Source: Hyphomicrobiales bacterium (GTDB lineage: Bacteria > Pseudomonadota > Alphaproteobacteria > Rhizobiales > Rhizobiaceae). From it: 64,000 bases of DNA. Under the pieces are notes generated by a model, which had not been told where the DNA came from, searched no databases, and was given only the letters and a program-made list of their open reading frames with translations. Where the stretch lies: the NCBI GenBank assembly GCA_900465675.1, contig UBJR01000012.1:176836-240835 (forward strand), given 5' to 3'. Position 1 is the stretch's first letter. Each line of letters begins with the position of its first letter. Made by a program: the position numbers and the translations under genes. Shown here in pieces: positions 25,387 through 34,208 of the stretch.

Positions 25387-25806
25387 ATGAAAATTGGTGA
25401 CACCTCAAGCATTTTTCAGACCTCAACAAGCAAGGGCAAAACGCAAAGCAGCGACGACTCTGCATTCAGTGCTTTCCTTGGTTCCTTTGGTGACTCTGGC
25501 TCAACGGAGACCATCCCGGGTGATGTCGCCAGTTCCAAAGACCAAGGCGGGTTGTCGATTTCTGGTGAGGACGCAGATGCCCATCAGCAAGAATTGGTCG
25601 ATGAGCTGCACAAATGGGCAAACATGAATCCAGCGGAGATGATAAGGGCCAAGTACCTCTCCGCACATAACCTGTCGGAAGACGCGCTCGCTCAGCTCCC
25701 ACCTGATGTCCGTCAACAGATTGAAGATGAAATTCGTAAACAGGTCGAGGAGCAGGCCAAGCAGCAAGGAAGTGCAAAAGACGCTCTGTCGGCCCTGACT
25801 GTATAG
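25387..25806 (+). CDS. Hypothetical protein with charged C-terminal helix
   Basis: A 139-residue protein without recognised family. The N-terminal half is Ser/Thr/Gly-rich and probably disordered. The C-terminal half (about 80-130) is helical and charged (NPAEMIRAKYLSAHNLSEDA, then QQIEDEIRKQVEEQAKQQ). No signal peptide or membrane segment is seen. The ATG at 25387 follows a GGGGAAA stretch; an upstream in-frame start at 25342 is possible. Confidence 0.6.
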   Translation: MKIGDTSSIFQTSTSKGKTQSSDDSAFSAFLGSFGDSGSTETIPGDVASSKDQGGLSISGEDADAHQQELVDELHKWANMNPAEMIRAKYLSAHNLSEDALAQLPPDVRQQIEDEIRKQVEEQAKQQGSAKDALSALTV

Positions 25807-25825
25807 CCGCAACCGGTCCAGTCCC

Positions 25826-25859
25826 GTGTGCTCGAGCATCTCTGTCGCGTCGAGCACAC
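25826..25859. terminator. Hairpin between convergent genes
   Basis: GTGTGCTCGA and TCGAGCACAC form a perfect 10-bp stem with a 14-nt loop between convergent genes. No T-run follows, so termination strength is uncertain. Confidence 0.4.
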
Positions 25860-25909
25860 CGACCCCAAAGGTCAAAAATCCTACATCCCTAAAATTTGGG
25901 GGGCAATCG

Positions 25910-26899
25910 TCAGTCAGTTGTGACAAGGATCTTGCCAATAAGCTTGCCCGATTCCTGTGCCTCATGAGCCGCCGCGATTTCATCGAGTGAATATCTGGCC
26001 GCTATCGCGGGCGCATACGCACCGGCCTGTAGACACTTGGTCAACGCGTCGACACCCGCCTGCTTGGCATCACTTGGTACAGAGTAGACGAAGACGAAAC
26101 GTATTAGGACTGCCTTCAGCATCGCTTTCAGGGCAGGCAAAGCAACAGCTTCCTTGGGATCGGCCGCAGCATAGCTCGAGATCACACCGTTTGTAGCGAT
26201 ACACAGCAGATCGGTCTGAATATTGGCAGCCAGGTCGACTTCCACGATCCTGTCGATGCCACCACCTCCTGTAGCAATCATAATGACCGTAGAAATATCG
26301 TCTGTCCGCCGATTTATGACGAGATCGGCACCCGCCTCCTTGGCGATGTTCGCTTGCTCGGGGCGGCTGATAGTCGTCGCTACCCAGGCACCTGCCCACT
26401 TTGCAAGAAGTATAGCGGCAGTGCCTACAGCTCCCGCACCTCCCTGCACGAGGATCCTTTTGCCGCGAATGTCTCCATCGGCGAAAAGGCATCTGTGAGC
26501 GGTGAGCGCAGGAATTCCCAAACAGGCCCCTGTTTCGAAGGAAACATTGTCGGGTAGAGGAACGGCACGCTCGGCCGGGACGATCGTGTATTGCGCAGCG
26601 GTTCCGGTAGCCCGTCCAGCCTGCGCTTCATAGATCCATACTCTCTCTCCCAAACGGGACGCCGGAACGCCATCGCCAATTGCGTCAATTATCCCAGCCC
26701 CATCTTGATGGGGAACGATGCGCGGAAACGCCATCGGCACCCCTCCGTATCCGGCACGGGCCTTCAGATCGGTGGGATTGACGCTCGACACACGAACGAA
26801 GACCCTCACTTCACCGGGCCCTGGGATTGGATCAGGTAAAGAACCGACTTGCAGCACAGTGTCTGCATCGCCTTGTTTCTCATAAAACGCAGCTTTCAT
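25910..26899 (-). CDS. NADPH:quinone oxidoreductase, zinc-independent MDR family
   Basis: A 329-residue MDR reductase. It has the GroES-like N-terminal domain (MKAAFYEKQGDADTVLQVG) and the cofactor loop VQGGAGAVGTAAILLAKWAG near residue 150. No structural zinc motif is visible. It resembles the enzyme at 2177-3166 in class but differs in sequence. GAGAG precedes the ATG at 26899. It follows the isochorismatase pair on the same strand by 22 bases and is probably co-transcribed. Confidence 0.83.
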   Translation of the reverse strand: MKAAFYEKQGDADTVLQVGSLPDPIPGPGEVRVFVRVSSVNPTDLKARAGYGGVPMAFPRIVPHQDGAGIIDAIGDGVPASRLGERVWIYEAQAGRATGTAAQYTIVPAERAVPLPDNVSFETGACLGIPALTAHRCLFADGDIRGKRILVQGGAGAVGTAAILLAKWAGAWVATTISRPEQANIAKEAGADLVINRRTDDISTVIMIATGGGGIDRIVEVDLAANIQTDLLCIATNGVISSYAAADPKEAVALPALKAMLKAVLIRFVFVYSVPSDAKQAGVDALTKCLQAGAYAPAIAARYSLDEIAAAHEAQESGKLIGKILVTTD

Positions 26900-26921
26900 T
26901 GGGTCTCTCATTTTTCAGATG

Positions 26922-27554
26922 TTATGATGCTGGCGGAGAGCCTCTCAGCTGAATGAGGAGGTCATCCGTTGTCAGGATCGAGTGAGCGTAGGTTGGCCCA
27001 TTGACGTTGAAGGCAACATGCATTCCTTCCTGGCTGAATGCCGCAGCGCCATCTCTCACGAGCGTCACATGATAGCCGAGTTCCATGCCGAACCGGGCAG
27101 TCGACTCAATGCAGCTATTCGCGATCACTCCTACAAGAATGATTTTTTCAATTCCGCGTTGGCGAAGCTGCAAATCAAGGTCAGTGTTGGCGAACCCACT
27201 CTGTGCCCAATGCTCTTGGACTACTACGTCACCATCCCTTGGGCCGAATTCATCGTTGAATTCGCCACCCCATGTTCCTAGCTCGAATGCCTTTAGAGGT
27301 ACGCCCGACTTCTGGAACGGTGTCATGTGCTTCCAGTTCACGAACGCATGCTCATGAGCGCGATGGTGTGGCAAGATCAGCACCGAAATGTTCGAAGCAC
27401 GGACAGCTCCGATTATTCGGCGGAGATTATCGAAGAAGTTCACGGAATCCGCAGTATCCCGGATTGCGTCGAACAGCTTCCCACCTTCCGTCATGAAGTC
27501 ATTATAGGGGTCGACGATCAAAAGAGCCGTGCGGTCAGTTTCATATTCTGTCAT
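26922..27554 (-). CDS. Isochorismatase-family hydrolase paralog lacking the catalytic lysine
   Basis: A 210-residue isochorismatase-like protein. The aspartate (LLIVDPYNDF) and cysteine (VIANSCIESTARF) of the Asp-Lys-Cys triad are present, but the lysine position reads VVVQEHWAQSGF, where the neighbour at 27541-28212 has VVVKDHWSQSGF. It may therefore be catalytically impaired or have other chemistry. It overlaps its paralog by 14 bases, which points to a tandem duplication kept in an operon. Confidence 0.85.
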   Translation of the reverse strand: MTEYETDRTALLIVDPYNDFMTEGGKLFDAIRDTADSVNFFDNLRRIIGAVRASNISVLILPHHRAHEHAFVNWKHMTPFQKSGVPLKAFELGTWGGEFNDEFGPRDGDVVVQEHWAQSGFANTDLDLQLRQRGIEKIILVGVIANSCIESTARFGMELGYHVTLVRDGAAAFSQEGMHVAFNVNGPTYAHSILTTDDLLIQLRGSPPAS

Positions 27555-28212
27555 TGGAGTTCACCCATCCTGCAGGCCCTGACACGAAATTCGAGATTAC
27601 CTCGGTCGTAGTCAGGATCTTGTGCGCGAACATCGGCCCATTCACCTCGTGCGCGGCATGCATCTCCTCCATCGAGAATGAAGCGGTCGCATCCTTAACG
27701 AGAGTGACGTGATACCCTAACTCCATCCCAAATCGCCCAGTCGCTTCCAAGCAAGTGTTCGCCCGTAGCCCTACGAGTATTATCTTCTCAATGCCGTGCT
27801 GGCGGAGCTGTTCGTTTAGGTCGGTGTTGGCAAATCCGCTCTGTGACCAGTGGTCTTTGACTACAACGTCGCCTGCCTGAGGGCCGAATTCTGGATGCCA
27901 CTCTCCACCCCAGCTGCCCTCGGCAAAAGTTTTTAGGCGATCCGAAATGACATGCGTGGGCGTCATATGCCTCCAATGTGCATAGTCCCCATCGCGCGAT
28001 CGATGATGTGGCACGACAAACACCTGGATTTTGGCCTGTCGCGCAGCCTTGGTAATCCGCCGGAGATTGTCAAAGAGACCAACCGTCTGTGCGACATCCT
28101 TGATGCGGTCGTAGAGCTTTCCGCCCTCGCTGAGAAAGTCATTGTATGGATCGAGCACGAGGAGCGCGGTCTCGTCACTCGGATAAAGGAGATCGGGCGT
28201 CAACGTTATCAC
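27541..28212 (-). CDS. Isochorismatase-family cysteine hydrolase
   Basis: A 223-residue cysteine hydrolase with a complete catalytic triad: Asp in LLVLDPYNDF, Lys in VVVKDHWSQSGF and Cys in LRANTCLEATGRF. Family members hydrolyse isochorismate, nicotinamide or other amides; the substrate is unknown here. The start is GTG with a weak upstream site. Two GCTTCA-half boxes lie 23 and 62 bases upstream, so it heads a leftward operon with its paralog and a quinone oxidoreductase. Confidence 0.85.
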   Translation of the reverse strand: MITLTPDLLYPSDETALLVLDPYNDFLSEGGKLYDRIKDVAQTVGLFDNLRRITKAARQAKIQVFVVPHHRSRDGDYAHWRHMTPTHVISDRLKTFAEGSWGGEWHPEFGPQAGDVVVKDHWSQSGFANTDLNEQLRQHGIEKIILVGLRANTCLEATGRFGMELGYHVTLVKDATASFSMEEMHAAHEVNGPMFAHKILTTTEVISNFVSGPAGWVNSNDRI

Positions 28213-28234
28213 CTTCTACGATTACAGCGATTTA

Positions 28235-28290
28235 GCTTCAAAATAAAAAGCTAAACACATAGCAAGTCAACTGGCTTCAAAAAACAAAGC
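28235..28290. promoter_or_regulatory. Two degenerate GCTTCA-N5-TGAAGC boxes in the isochorismatase / kefF promoter
   Basis: GCTTCAAAATAAAAAGC at 28235-28251 and GCTTCAAAAAACAAAGC at 28274-28290 each keep one full half-site and four of six bases of the other. Their centres are 39 bases apart, about four helical turns, which would suit two dimers on one face. They sit between divergent operons. Confidence 0.4.
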
Positions 28291-28449
28291 GACTTGTCCA
28301 ATAGAGAATGTGTTGATAATCCCTTTGAGGCGATCAGAGTCCAGCTAGCTCAAAGCTCGCGTTGGTGGGAAAATTCACCGATCTTGTTTGCATCGATCGG
28401 ATGAACTTCCCCCGGCAGCCTTTCCCATGTTCCACGTAGTGAGGTTTCG

Positions 28450-29064
28450 ATGAGCCGCGTCTTGGTTCTGTTCGCACATCCCGGCCAGCGCCATTCGAAG
28501 GTAAATCTCGCAATGGCCAAGGCGGCAAACTCTGTTGCCGATGTGACCTTTGCAGACCTCTACGGCGAATACCCAACATTCGGAATCAATATCGATGTCG
28601 AGCAGGCGCGGCTACTTGCCCACGACATAATCGTATTTCAGTTTCCTCTTTACTGGTATTCAACGCCATCTCTCCTAAAAGAGTGGCAGGACCTCGTACT
28701 TGAGTATGGGTTTGCTTATGGACCTGGAGGTGACAAGCTCAAAGGCAAGAGGTTCCTTGCCGTGATTACGACCGGCGGACGTCCGGCTGCCTATGACGCA
28801 ACCGTCAATCAGATGCACGGATTGAGAACCTTGCTAAGCCCCCTTCAACGGTCCATGGAAGTCTGTGGCATGACCTTTCTCTCGCCATTCGTCCTTTTCG
28901 GAGCGATCGACGCAAACACCGACGGGCGTGCACCGCTGCACGTACTGGCCTACCGCTCTCTTCTCGAGGCGTTGCGAGACGACACGATCGACACCGGCGC
29001 TCGATCGCACGGTGACTTCCTGAAGTACGACTTCATCCCGATGGGCAAGGAGACTGGAGCATGA
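28450..29064 (+). CDS. kefF: KefF-like NAD(P)H:quinone oxidoreductase, K+ efflux ancillary protein
   Basis: A 204-residue flavodoxin-like protein. The N-terminal flavin phosphate loop HPGQRHSKVN and the QFPLYWYSTPSLLKEWQD segment are typical of the KefF/KefG/MdaB group. Its stop overlaps the start of the KefC-like gene (ATGA), which is the known kefF-kefC arrangement: KefF binds and stimulates KefC and reduces quinones. It belongs to the electrophile response, where KefC acidifies the cytoplasm. Confidence 0.85.
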   Translation: MSRVLVLFAHPGQRHSKVNLAMAKAANSVADVTFADLYGEYPTFGINIDVEQARLLAHDIIVFQFPLYWYSTPSLLKEWQDLVLEYGFAYGPGGDKLKGKRFLAVITTGGRPAAYDATVNQMHGLRTLLSPLQRSMEVCGMTFLSPFVLFGAIDANTDGRAPLHVLAYRSLLEALRDDTIDTGARSHGDFLKYDFIPMGKETGA

Positions 29065-30953
29065 ATGGGTTTCTGTTTCAGGCGTTCATCTACCTACTGG
29101 CGGCGGTCGTCGCCGTCCTGATTGCAAAAAGGCTCGGACTTGGCTCCGTGCTCGGCTACCTTATTGCTGGTGTCGTCATTGGGCCGCTGTTGCACTTGGT
29201 TGGCAACGAAACCGAAGACCTTCAGACCTTTGCAGAATTCGGCGTCGTCATGATGCTTTTCCTCGTTGGACTTGAGCTTCAACCCCGAACGCTCTGGCAG
29301 ATGAGGACAAGGCTGATTGGGCTTGGCGGCTTACAGGTCATAGGAACTGGTGCCGTTCTTACCGGCTTGGGTATCGCCGTCGGCGTTTCCTGGGACGTGT
29401 CGATGGTCGCGGGTTTTGTTTTGTGCATGTCGTCGACGGCAATAGTTCTGCAGACACTCGGCGAGAAAGGCCTTCTCAAGTCCGATGGCGGCCAGTCATG
29501 CTTCTCGGTTCTTCTGTTTCAAGATATATCCGTCATCCCAATCTTGGCGGTAATCCCGCTTCTGGCGCGGCCTGAACTACTGGTGTCACAATCTGCAGCG
29601 CATTCCGGTGGCCACGGGTCGCAAGCAGCAGAATGGATGAGCGGGATGCCCGGTTGGGAGGTCGCCCTCATCACCGTGGCTGCCGTCGCATTCGTGGTGC
29701 TAGCAGGGAACTACCTCTCTCGCCCCTTTTTTAGGATTATCGCCGCATCAAAGCTTCGAGAGGTCTTCACCGCTGCGGGTCTTCTGCTCGTAATCGCGAT
29801 CGCTTTGTTGATGACCACCGTAGGACTTTCACCTGCGCTGGGGACTTTTTTGGCGGGAGTAGTCCTCGCAAATAGTGAGTTTCGTCATGAACTCGAGAGC
29901 GATATTGAGCCCTTCAAGGGGCTGCTTCTTGGACTGTTTTTCATCACGGTCGGCGCCAGCGTCAACTTCACGCTTTTGTGGGACCAACTTCCCTTGGTCG
30001 CGGCTCTGACCGCTGCTGTCATGGCAACAAAGGCTGCCGTCCTCTATGGACTAGGTCGCCTCTTTAAGCTCCAGGGCTCCGACCGATGGTTGTTCGCACT
30101 TGGAGTCGCTCAGGCAGGAGAATTTGGCTTCGTCCTTCTGTCATTCACGGTTCAGAGTGCAGTTTTAGCTGAGGGCATCGCCGCAATCCTCCTTCTCGTG
30201 ATCGCGCTCTCCATGATGCTAACGCCGATCTTGTTCATATTGCTGGAAAAGGTGATTATCCCCCGCTTCAACCGTGTTGAGAGCAAACAGGCGGATGAGA
30301 TCGCTGAGCAAGCACACATCATCATTGCCGGTCTTGGCCGGTTCGGCCAGGTCATCAATCGCATCCTCGTTGCCAACGGACACAAGACGGTGGTGCTCGA
30401 CTATCGAGCAGACATCGTCGATGGCTTGAGAAAAATGGGTATGCGCTCATTCTTTGGCGACGCGAGCAGGCCAGACCTACTTCATTCGGCAGGGCTTCAC
30501 GAGGCTAAGGTCCTCGTAGTCGCGATAGACGACATGCCCAGAGCATTGGAAATCGTAAAACACGCTCGCCGAGAGAACAGCAGCCTGCATATCATTGCTC
30601 GCGCCCGAGACCGTGCAGACGTCTACAGGCTGTATCAAGCAGGCGCAACGGACATCGTGCGTGAGGTGTTCGATAGTTCAGTGCGGGCGGCGGGATATGC
30701 ATTGAGCGCCACTGGGATGCATCCCTACGACGTCGAGAAGAGCAAGAACGTCTTCGTTCAGCATGACCGAGCGGGCTTGCGTCAGTTGGCCCCGCTTTGG
30801 AGGGAGGACATCCCTGTTTTCGATAACCCGGAGTATGTCGCGAAGGTCAAGGAAATCACCGGCGCCATTGAAGAGGCGATGCTCGGCAACCGGGGAGCCC
30901 TTCTGGACGAACTCGACAGAGGCTGGACACCGCCCGCTACCCCCGCCTCGTAG
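29061..30953 (+). CDS. kefC: Glutathione-regulated K+/H+ antiporter (KefB/KefC type)
   Basis: A 630-residue protein. About 12 helices of the CPA2 exchanger fold come first (GSVLGYLIAGVVIGPLL at the N-terminus), then an RCK/TrkA-N domain from about residue 415 with the nucleotide loop IIAGLGRFGQVINRIL. In relatives, glutathione keeps the channel shut and glutathione adducts open it, protecting against electrophiles. The partner KefF gene overlaps upstream. Whether the glutathione contact residues are kept cannot be judged by eye. Confidence 0.88.
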   Translation: MNGFLFQAFIYLLAAVVAVLIAKRLGLGSVLGYLIAGVVIGPLLHLVGNETEDLQTFAEFGVVMMLFLVGLELQPRTLWQMRTRLIGLGGLQVIGTGAVLTGLGIAVGVSWDVSMVAGFVLCMSSTAIVLQTLGEKGLLKSDGGQSCFSVLLFQDISVIPILAVIPLLARPELLVSQSAAHSGGHGSQAAEWMSGMPGWEVALITVAAVAFVVLAGNYLSRPFFRIIAASKLREVFTAAGLLLVIAIALLMTTVGLSPALGTFLAGVVLANSEFRHELESDIEPFKGLLLGLFFITVGASVNFTLLWDQLPLVAALTAAVMATKAAVLYGLGRLFKLQGSDRWLFALGVAQAGEFGFVLLSFTVQSAVLAEGIAAILLLVIALSMMLTPILFILLEKVIIPRFNRVESKQADEIAEQAHIIIAGLGRFGQVINRILVANGHKTVVLDYRADIVDGLRKMGMRSFFGDASRPDLLHSAGLHEAKVLVVAIDDMPRALEIVKHARRENSSLHIIARARDRADVYRLYQAGATDIVREVFDSSVRAAGYALSATGMHPYDVEKSKNVFVQHDRAGLRQLAPLWREDIPVFDNPEYVAKVKEITGAIEEAMLGNRGALLDELDRGWTPPATPAS

Positions 30954-30993
30954 CGGGAATCTCGCGGAATGAAGCGGAAATCCGCCGCATTTG

Positions 30994-31010
30994 GCTTCCA
31001 TATTTGAAGC
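30994..31010. promoter_or_regulatory. GCTTCC-N5-TGAAGC box before the MscS-like gene
   Basis: A 17-bp near-perfect inverted repeat of the common box (one mismatch), 58 bases before the MscS-like start. Confidence 0.5.
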
Positions 31011-31067
31011 TAATTCCGGTTCGGAGATGAGCTTGTAGTCCACCCTCGATTACCGGCACCCCGCCAA

Positions 31068-32588
31068 ATGAGCGTCAGTAGCATGATTTCCTACGTTACC
31101 ACCGACCCCGTCGTGCAATTTGTGCTACTTGTCCTCGCGGATATCATCCTCAGTGCAGCATTTTTTCGACAGCACCCCTCATCCAGACTTCTCGTACACG
31201 TTGCCTTCTTTGCATCTTTGACTGCGTTGCTCATCGCCAACGGTATCGAGCCTTATCGGCCGGGTAGCGCCGGTATCACGATGACCCAAGGGATTTTCGT
31301 TGGAGTAGCGAAAACCGTTTGGTGGATCGGCGGCGCGATGGTGCTGGTGAGCCTCGTGCGGATGGTCAGAACGTTCGAACGGCATTCGAGAGAGGGCAGA
31401 CTTCTGCAGGATATCCTCGTCGGGTCGATCTATCTCGGCGCCGGACTGTCGGTTGTCGCTTACGTCTTCAGCGTCCCGGTCGGAACTGTCTTTGCGACGT
31501 CGGGGGTTCTCGCTGTCATTCTCGGCCTCGCCCTGCAAAGCACGCTTAACGACGTCTTTTCTGGCATCGCTCTCAACCTTGGACGTCCCTACAGCGTTGG
31601 AAACTGGATCGAACTGTCGGATGGCGTCGCGGGACGCGTTGTCGAAACGAACTGGCGTTCAACCCATCTTCTGAGCGGATCAAACGATCTCGTTGTAATT
31701 CCAAACAGTTCTCTTGCGAAGGCAACCTTGACCAATCTGTCGACGCCCGATGAGAGCCACGGCATTTCTCTCACGCTGAGCGTTGCGCCCGTGAGGACAC
31801 CGGCCGCAATTCAAGACGTGATGCACAACGTCCTATTGAGCAGCAACTCTATTTTGAAGTTCCCTCCGCCATCGGTGGCAATCTCCAGCATCTCCAATAG
31901 CGCAGTCGAAGTTGAACTATCGTGTCGTGTAGCTGATCGGACCCGGGTCGCTGCCGCGAAGAATGAGCTTTATGACTTGGCTTTCCGGCATTGTCGGGCG
32001 GCAGCACTCCCTCTGTCGACTCCGAACCTGACGCCATCTTCCGGGTTTCCACAGGGCGATCAGCTCCATACGCCGCAAACCGGGTCGGCGTCACGCTTAC
32101 TGCTGTCGATGCAGCTGTTTTCGCCGTTGACCGACGCCGAACGGGAAGTCCTTTCGGCAAGTATGTCTAGGAAGACATTTCCAAAAGGTGCAGTCATTGC
32201 AGAGCAGCGCTCGACGCTAAACTCCCTGATGATCGTCCGAAGCGGTGTACTTCTCGTTACTCGCCACGAACTTGGTATCGAGACGGAGCTGACGCGACTT
32301 GCGCCAGGCGACTGTTTTGGTGAGGGCGGAGTTTTAACGGACGTCGAAGAGGTCGGTAGAATAACGGCACTCACTTTGGCAGTGGTATACGAGATCTCGC
32401 AGGAAGCACTCGCCGAGTTGATGCGATCACGCCCGATACTGGCAGAGGAACTCGGAGCCATCTTGTCTCAGCGGCTCGAAGCGGAACACAAGCTCATCGG
32501 TACCTTCCGCACGTCTTCAAACGACAATCACCCACACAGCCTTGCAGAAAAAATCCGGCGCCTTTTCCAACTTCAACGAGCGGGCTAG
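31068..32588 (+). CDS. MscS-like mechanosensitive channel with C-terminal cNMP-binding domain
   Basis: A 506-residue channel. The N-terminal part holds about four helices, then the pore-type segment (FATSGVLAVILGLALQSTL) and MscS beta domain (GNWIELSDGVAGRVVETNWR). A cyclic nucleotide-binding domain fills residues about 345-475 (PGDCFGEGGVLTDVEE). MscS channels release solutes on osmotic downshock; the added domain suggests gating by a nucleotide, as in bacterial cyclic-nucleotide-gated MscS relatives. It is the second cNMP-domain fusion in the window. Confidence 0.85.
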   Translation: MSVSSMISYVTTDPVVQFVLLVLADIILSAAFFRQHPSSRLLVHVAFFASLTALLIANGIEPYRPGSAGITMTQGIFVGVAKTVWWIGGAMVLVSLVRMVRTFERHSREGRLLQDILVGSIYLGAGLSVVAYVFSVPVGTVFATSGVLAVILGLALQSTLNDVFSGIALNLGRPYSVGNWIELSDGVAGRVVETNWRSTHLLSGSNDLVVIPNSSLAKATLTNLSTPDESHGISLTLSVAPVRTPAAIQDVMHNVLLSSNSILKFPPPSVAISSISNSAVEVELSCRVADRTRVAAAKNELYDLAFRHCRAAALPLSTPNLTPSSGFPQGDQLHTPQTGSASRLLLSMQLFSPLTDAEREVLSASMSRKTFPKGAVIAEQRSTLNSLMIVRSGVLLVTRHELGIETELTRLAPGDCFGEGGVLTDVEEVGRITALTLAVVYEISQEALAELMRSRPILAEELGAILSQRLEAEHKLIGTFRTSSNDNHPHSLAEKIRRLFQLQRAG

Positions 32589-32637
32589 TCGCTAATTGGA
32601 ACTGGGTTCGGAGCCGGGAGACAAAGATGCTTTATCC

Positions 32638-32668
32638 ACTGGCGGAGGCCATCATGCCCTCCGCCAGT
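32638..32668. terminator. Terminator between convergent genes
   Basis: ACTGGCGGAGG and CCTCCGCCAGT form a perfect 11-bp stem with a 9-nt loop, placed between the convergent MscS-like and SDR genes. It could serve both transcripts. Confidence 0.5.
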
Positions 32669-32678
32669 CGTCTGCATA

Positions 32679-33482
32679 TTATTTGCCGGTTGCGTATCTC
32701 GAAGCCGACTTGCTGCTCTGCGATGCCATCAACAGCTTGAGGCGAGCTGCATCGTATTCGGCGAAGAGCTGCTCATCTTCAACTGAAGGCAGCGTGATAG
32801 TCTCGCCCTGGTCGAGGCCAGCCAAGGCTGCATCAACCATATGCTCCGCGTCCATGACCGTGTTCGGATCCAGAGCAGAGATCGGCACGCCAGACAGGGG
32901 CCAGATATCGGTGGCGGTGGCAGCTGGCAGCACAAGCTGAACCTTGACGTTGGTCTCTGCAACTTCGTCCTGGAGGCCACGCGTGAAGTTGTTCACAAAG
33001 CCCTTGGTGCCGCTGTAGATGCTGCTGATCGGCAGAGTGTGGAAGCCGAGTACGGAACCGATATTGATAATTGTTCCCTTGTCCCTGGACTTGAACGCGA
33101 GAAGAGCGGCAAGGCTGAGGCGTACGAGAGCGCCGATGTTCAGACCCGTCATCGCGTCGACTTCAGTCTGCTTGACCGCCGTCAGCGAACCCAACGTCGA
33201 CGTGCCAGCATTGTTGACGAGAAGCGAAATGCTTTCATCTGCCGAGAACAGGTTAGCGACTGCATCGAGATCCGAGCCAACAGCCAGGTCTGCAACGACC
33301 GTTTTCACCTTGACGCTGAAGTCGGCTCGGATCGAGGTCGCCACTTCTTCGAGAAGATTTGCTCGGCGAGCGACAAGAATGAGATCGTACCCGCGCTTGG
33401 CGAGGCGCTGCGCGTAGATCTTGCCGATACCGGCGGAAGCACCGGTGATGACCGCAGTGCCCTTATTTTCGTTCGTAGTCAT
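32679..33482 (-). CDS. SDR-family oxidoreductase
   Basis: A 267-residue classical short-chain dehydrogenase. The cofactor loop is TGASAGIGKIYA, the NNAG motif is present and the active site reads YSGTK with Ser in GSVLGF. The ATG at 33482 is preferred because GGAG lies 5 bases upstream. It is divergent from the TetR gene with two CATGA-N6-TCATG operators between, so it is very likely repressed by that protein. Substrate unknown. Confidence 0.85.
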   Translation of the reverse strand: MTTNENKGTAVITGASAGIGKIYAQRLAKRGYDLILVARRANLLEEVATSIRADFSVKVKTVVADLAVGSDLDAVANLFSADESISLLVNNAGTSTLGSLTAVKQTEVDAMTGLNIGALVRLSLAALLAFKSRDKGTIINIGSVLGFHTLPISSIYSGTKGFVNNFTRGLQDEVAETNVKVQLVLPAATATDIWPLSGVPISALDPNTVMDAEHMVDAALAGLDQGETITLPSVEDEQLFAEYDAARLKLLMASQSSKSASRYATGK

Positions 33483-33559
33483 TGTCACTCCGTATGGGTC
33501 GAAAGCTTACGGCCCTGTTTGAATTTCCAAAACCGGCAATCGCCAGAAACATCGCCAAG

Positions 33560-33605
33560 CATGATGATTGTCATGTTTGGTCCTTGATGCATGACGGTTA
33601 TCATG
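33560..33605. promoter_or_regulatory. Tandem CATGA-N6-TCATG operators between SDR and tetR
   Basis: Two 16-bp sites, 33560-33575 (CATGATGATTGTCATG) and 33590-33605 (CATGACGGTTATCATG), start 30 bases apart. The first extends outward to a longer imperfect repeat. Their place between divergent SDR and TetR genes is typical of autoregulated TetR systems. Confidence 0.65.
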
Positions 33606-33638
33606 TATAGTGTCAATCGAAATTTTGAGGAGATCGCG

Positions 33639-34208
33639 GTGAGATATCCGGCAGCAGAAACAGCAGAAAAACACATTCGGATACTTGAGGCGGCGGGTTC
33701 GGCCTATAGGGAGAAAGGGTTTTCGGGAGTCAGCGTGAGCGAGATCATGAAGGCGACCGGGTTGACCCACGGTCCTTTCTACAATCACTTCAATTCGAAG
33801 GAGGCACTTATTGCCGAGGCCCTGCAACACATTTCCGACGGCACTGTAAACCTCACAGATGGGTTCGAAGCAAGCGAACAAGGGAAGGCAGATTTCGTTC
33901 GGGCGTATCTGTCAGAGGAGCACTGCAACGGCTCCGGAAATGGGTGCCTTATGGCTTCCTTGGGACCAGAGATTGCGCGTGAGCCAACTTACAAGCCGAC
34001 CTTCACCCGTCACGTTACCGGGATCATCTCGAGGATGGTCGAACGATTTCCATGGTCGTCAAAGGCACGAGCCCGAAAAGAAGCGCTACGCACTCTAGCG
34101 GCCATGGTCGGCGCGATCGTCCTCGCTCGCGCGGTGGATGACGACGAACTTGCTAACGAGATACTGGATGGAGTTGCCGAGGGTCTAGCTAAATCCGACC
34201 GACCCTAG
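33639..34208 (+). CDS. TetR-family repressor
   Basis: A 189-residue regulator with the helix-turn-helix segment LTHGPFYNHFNSKEALIAEA. The start is taken at GTG 33639, preceded by GAGGAG; this gives an N-terminus nearly the same as the paralog at 6212-6775. The stop overlaps the stop of the convergent membrane-protein gene. It most likely represses itself and the divergent SDR gene through the tandem operators, and possibly the MFS gene at 3953-5155. Confidence 0.87.
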   Translation: MRYPAAETAEKHIRILEAAGSAYREKGFSGVSVSEIMKATGLTHGPFYNHFNSKEALIAEALQHISDGTVNLTDGFEASEQGKADFVRAYLSEEHCNGSGNGCLMASLGPEIAREPTYKPTFTRHVTGIISRMVERFPWSSKARARKEALRTLAAMVGAIVLARAVDDDELANEILDGVAEGLAKSDRP

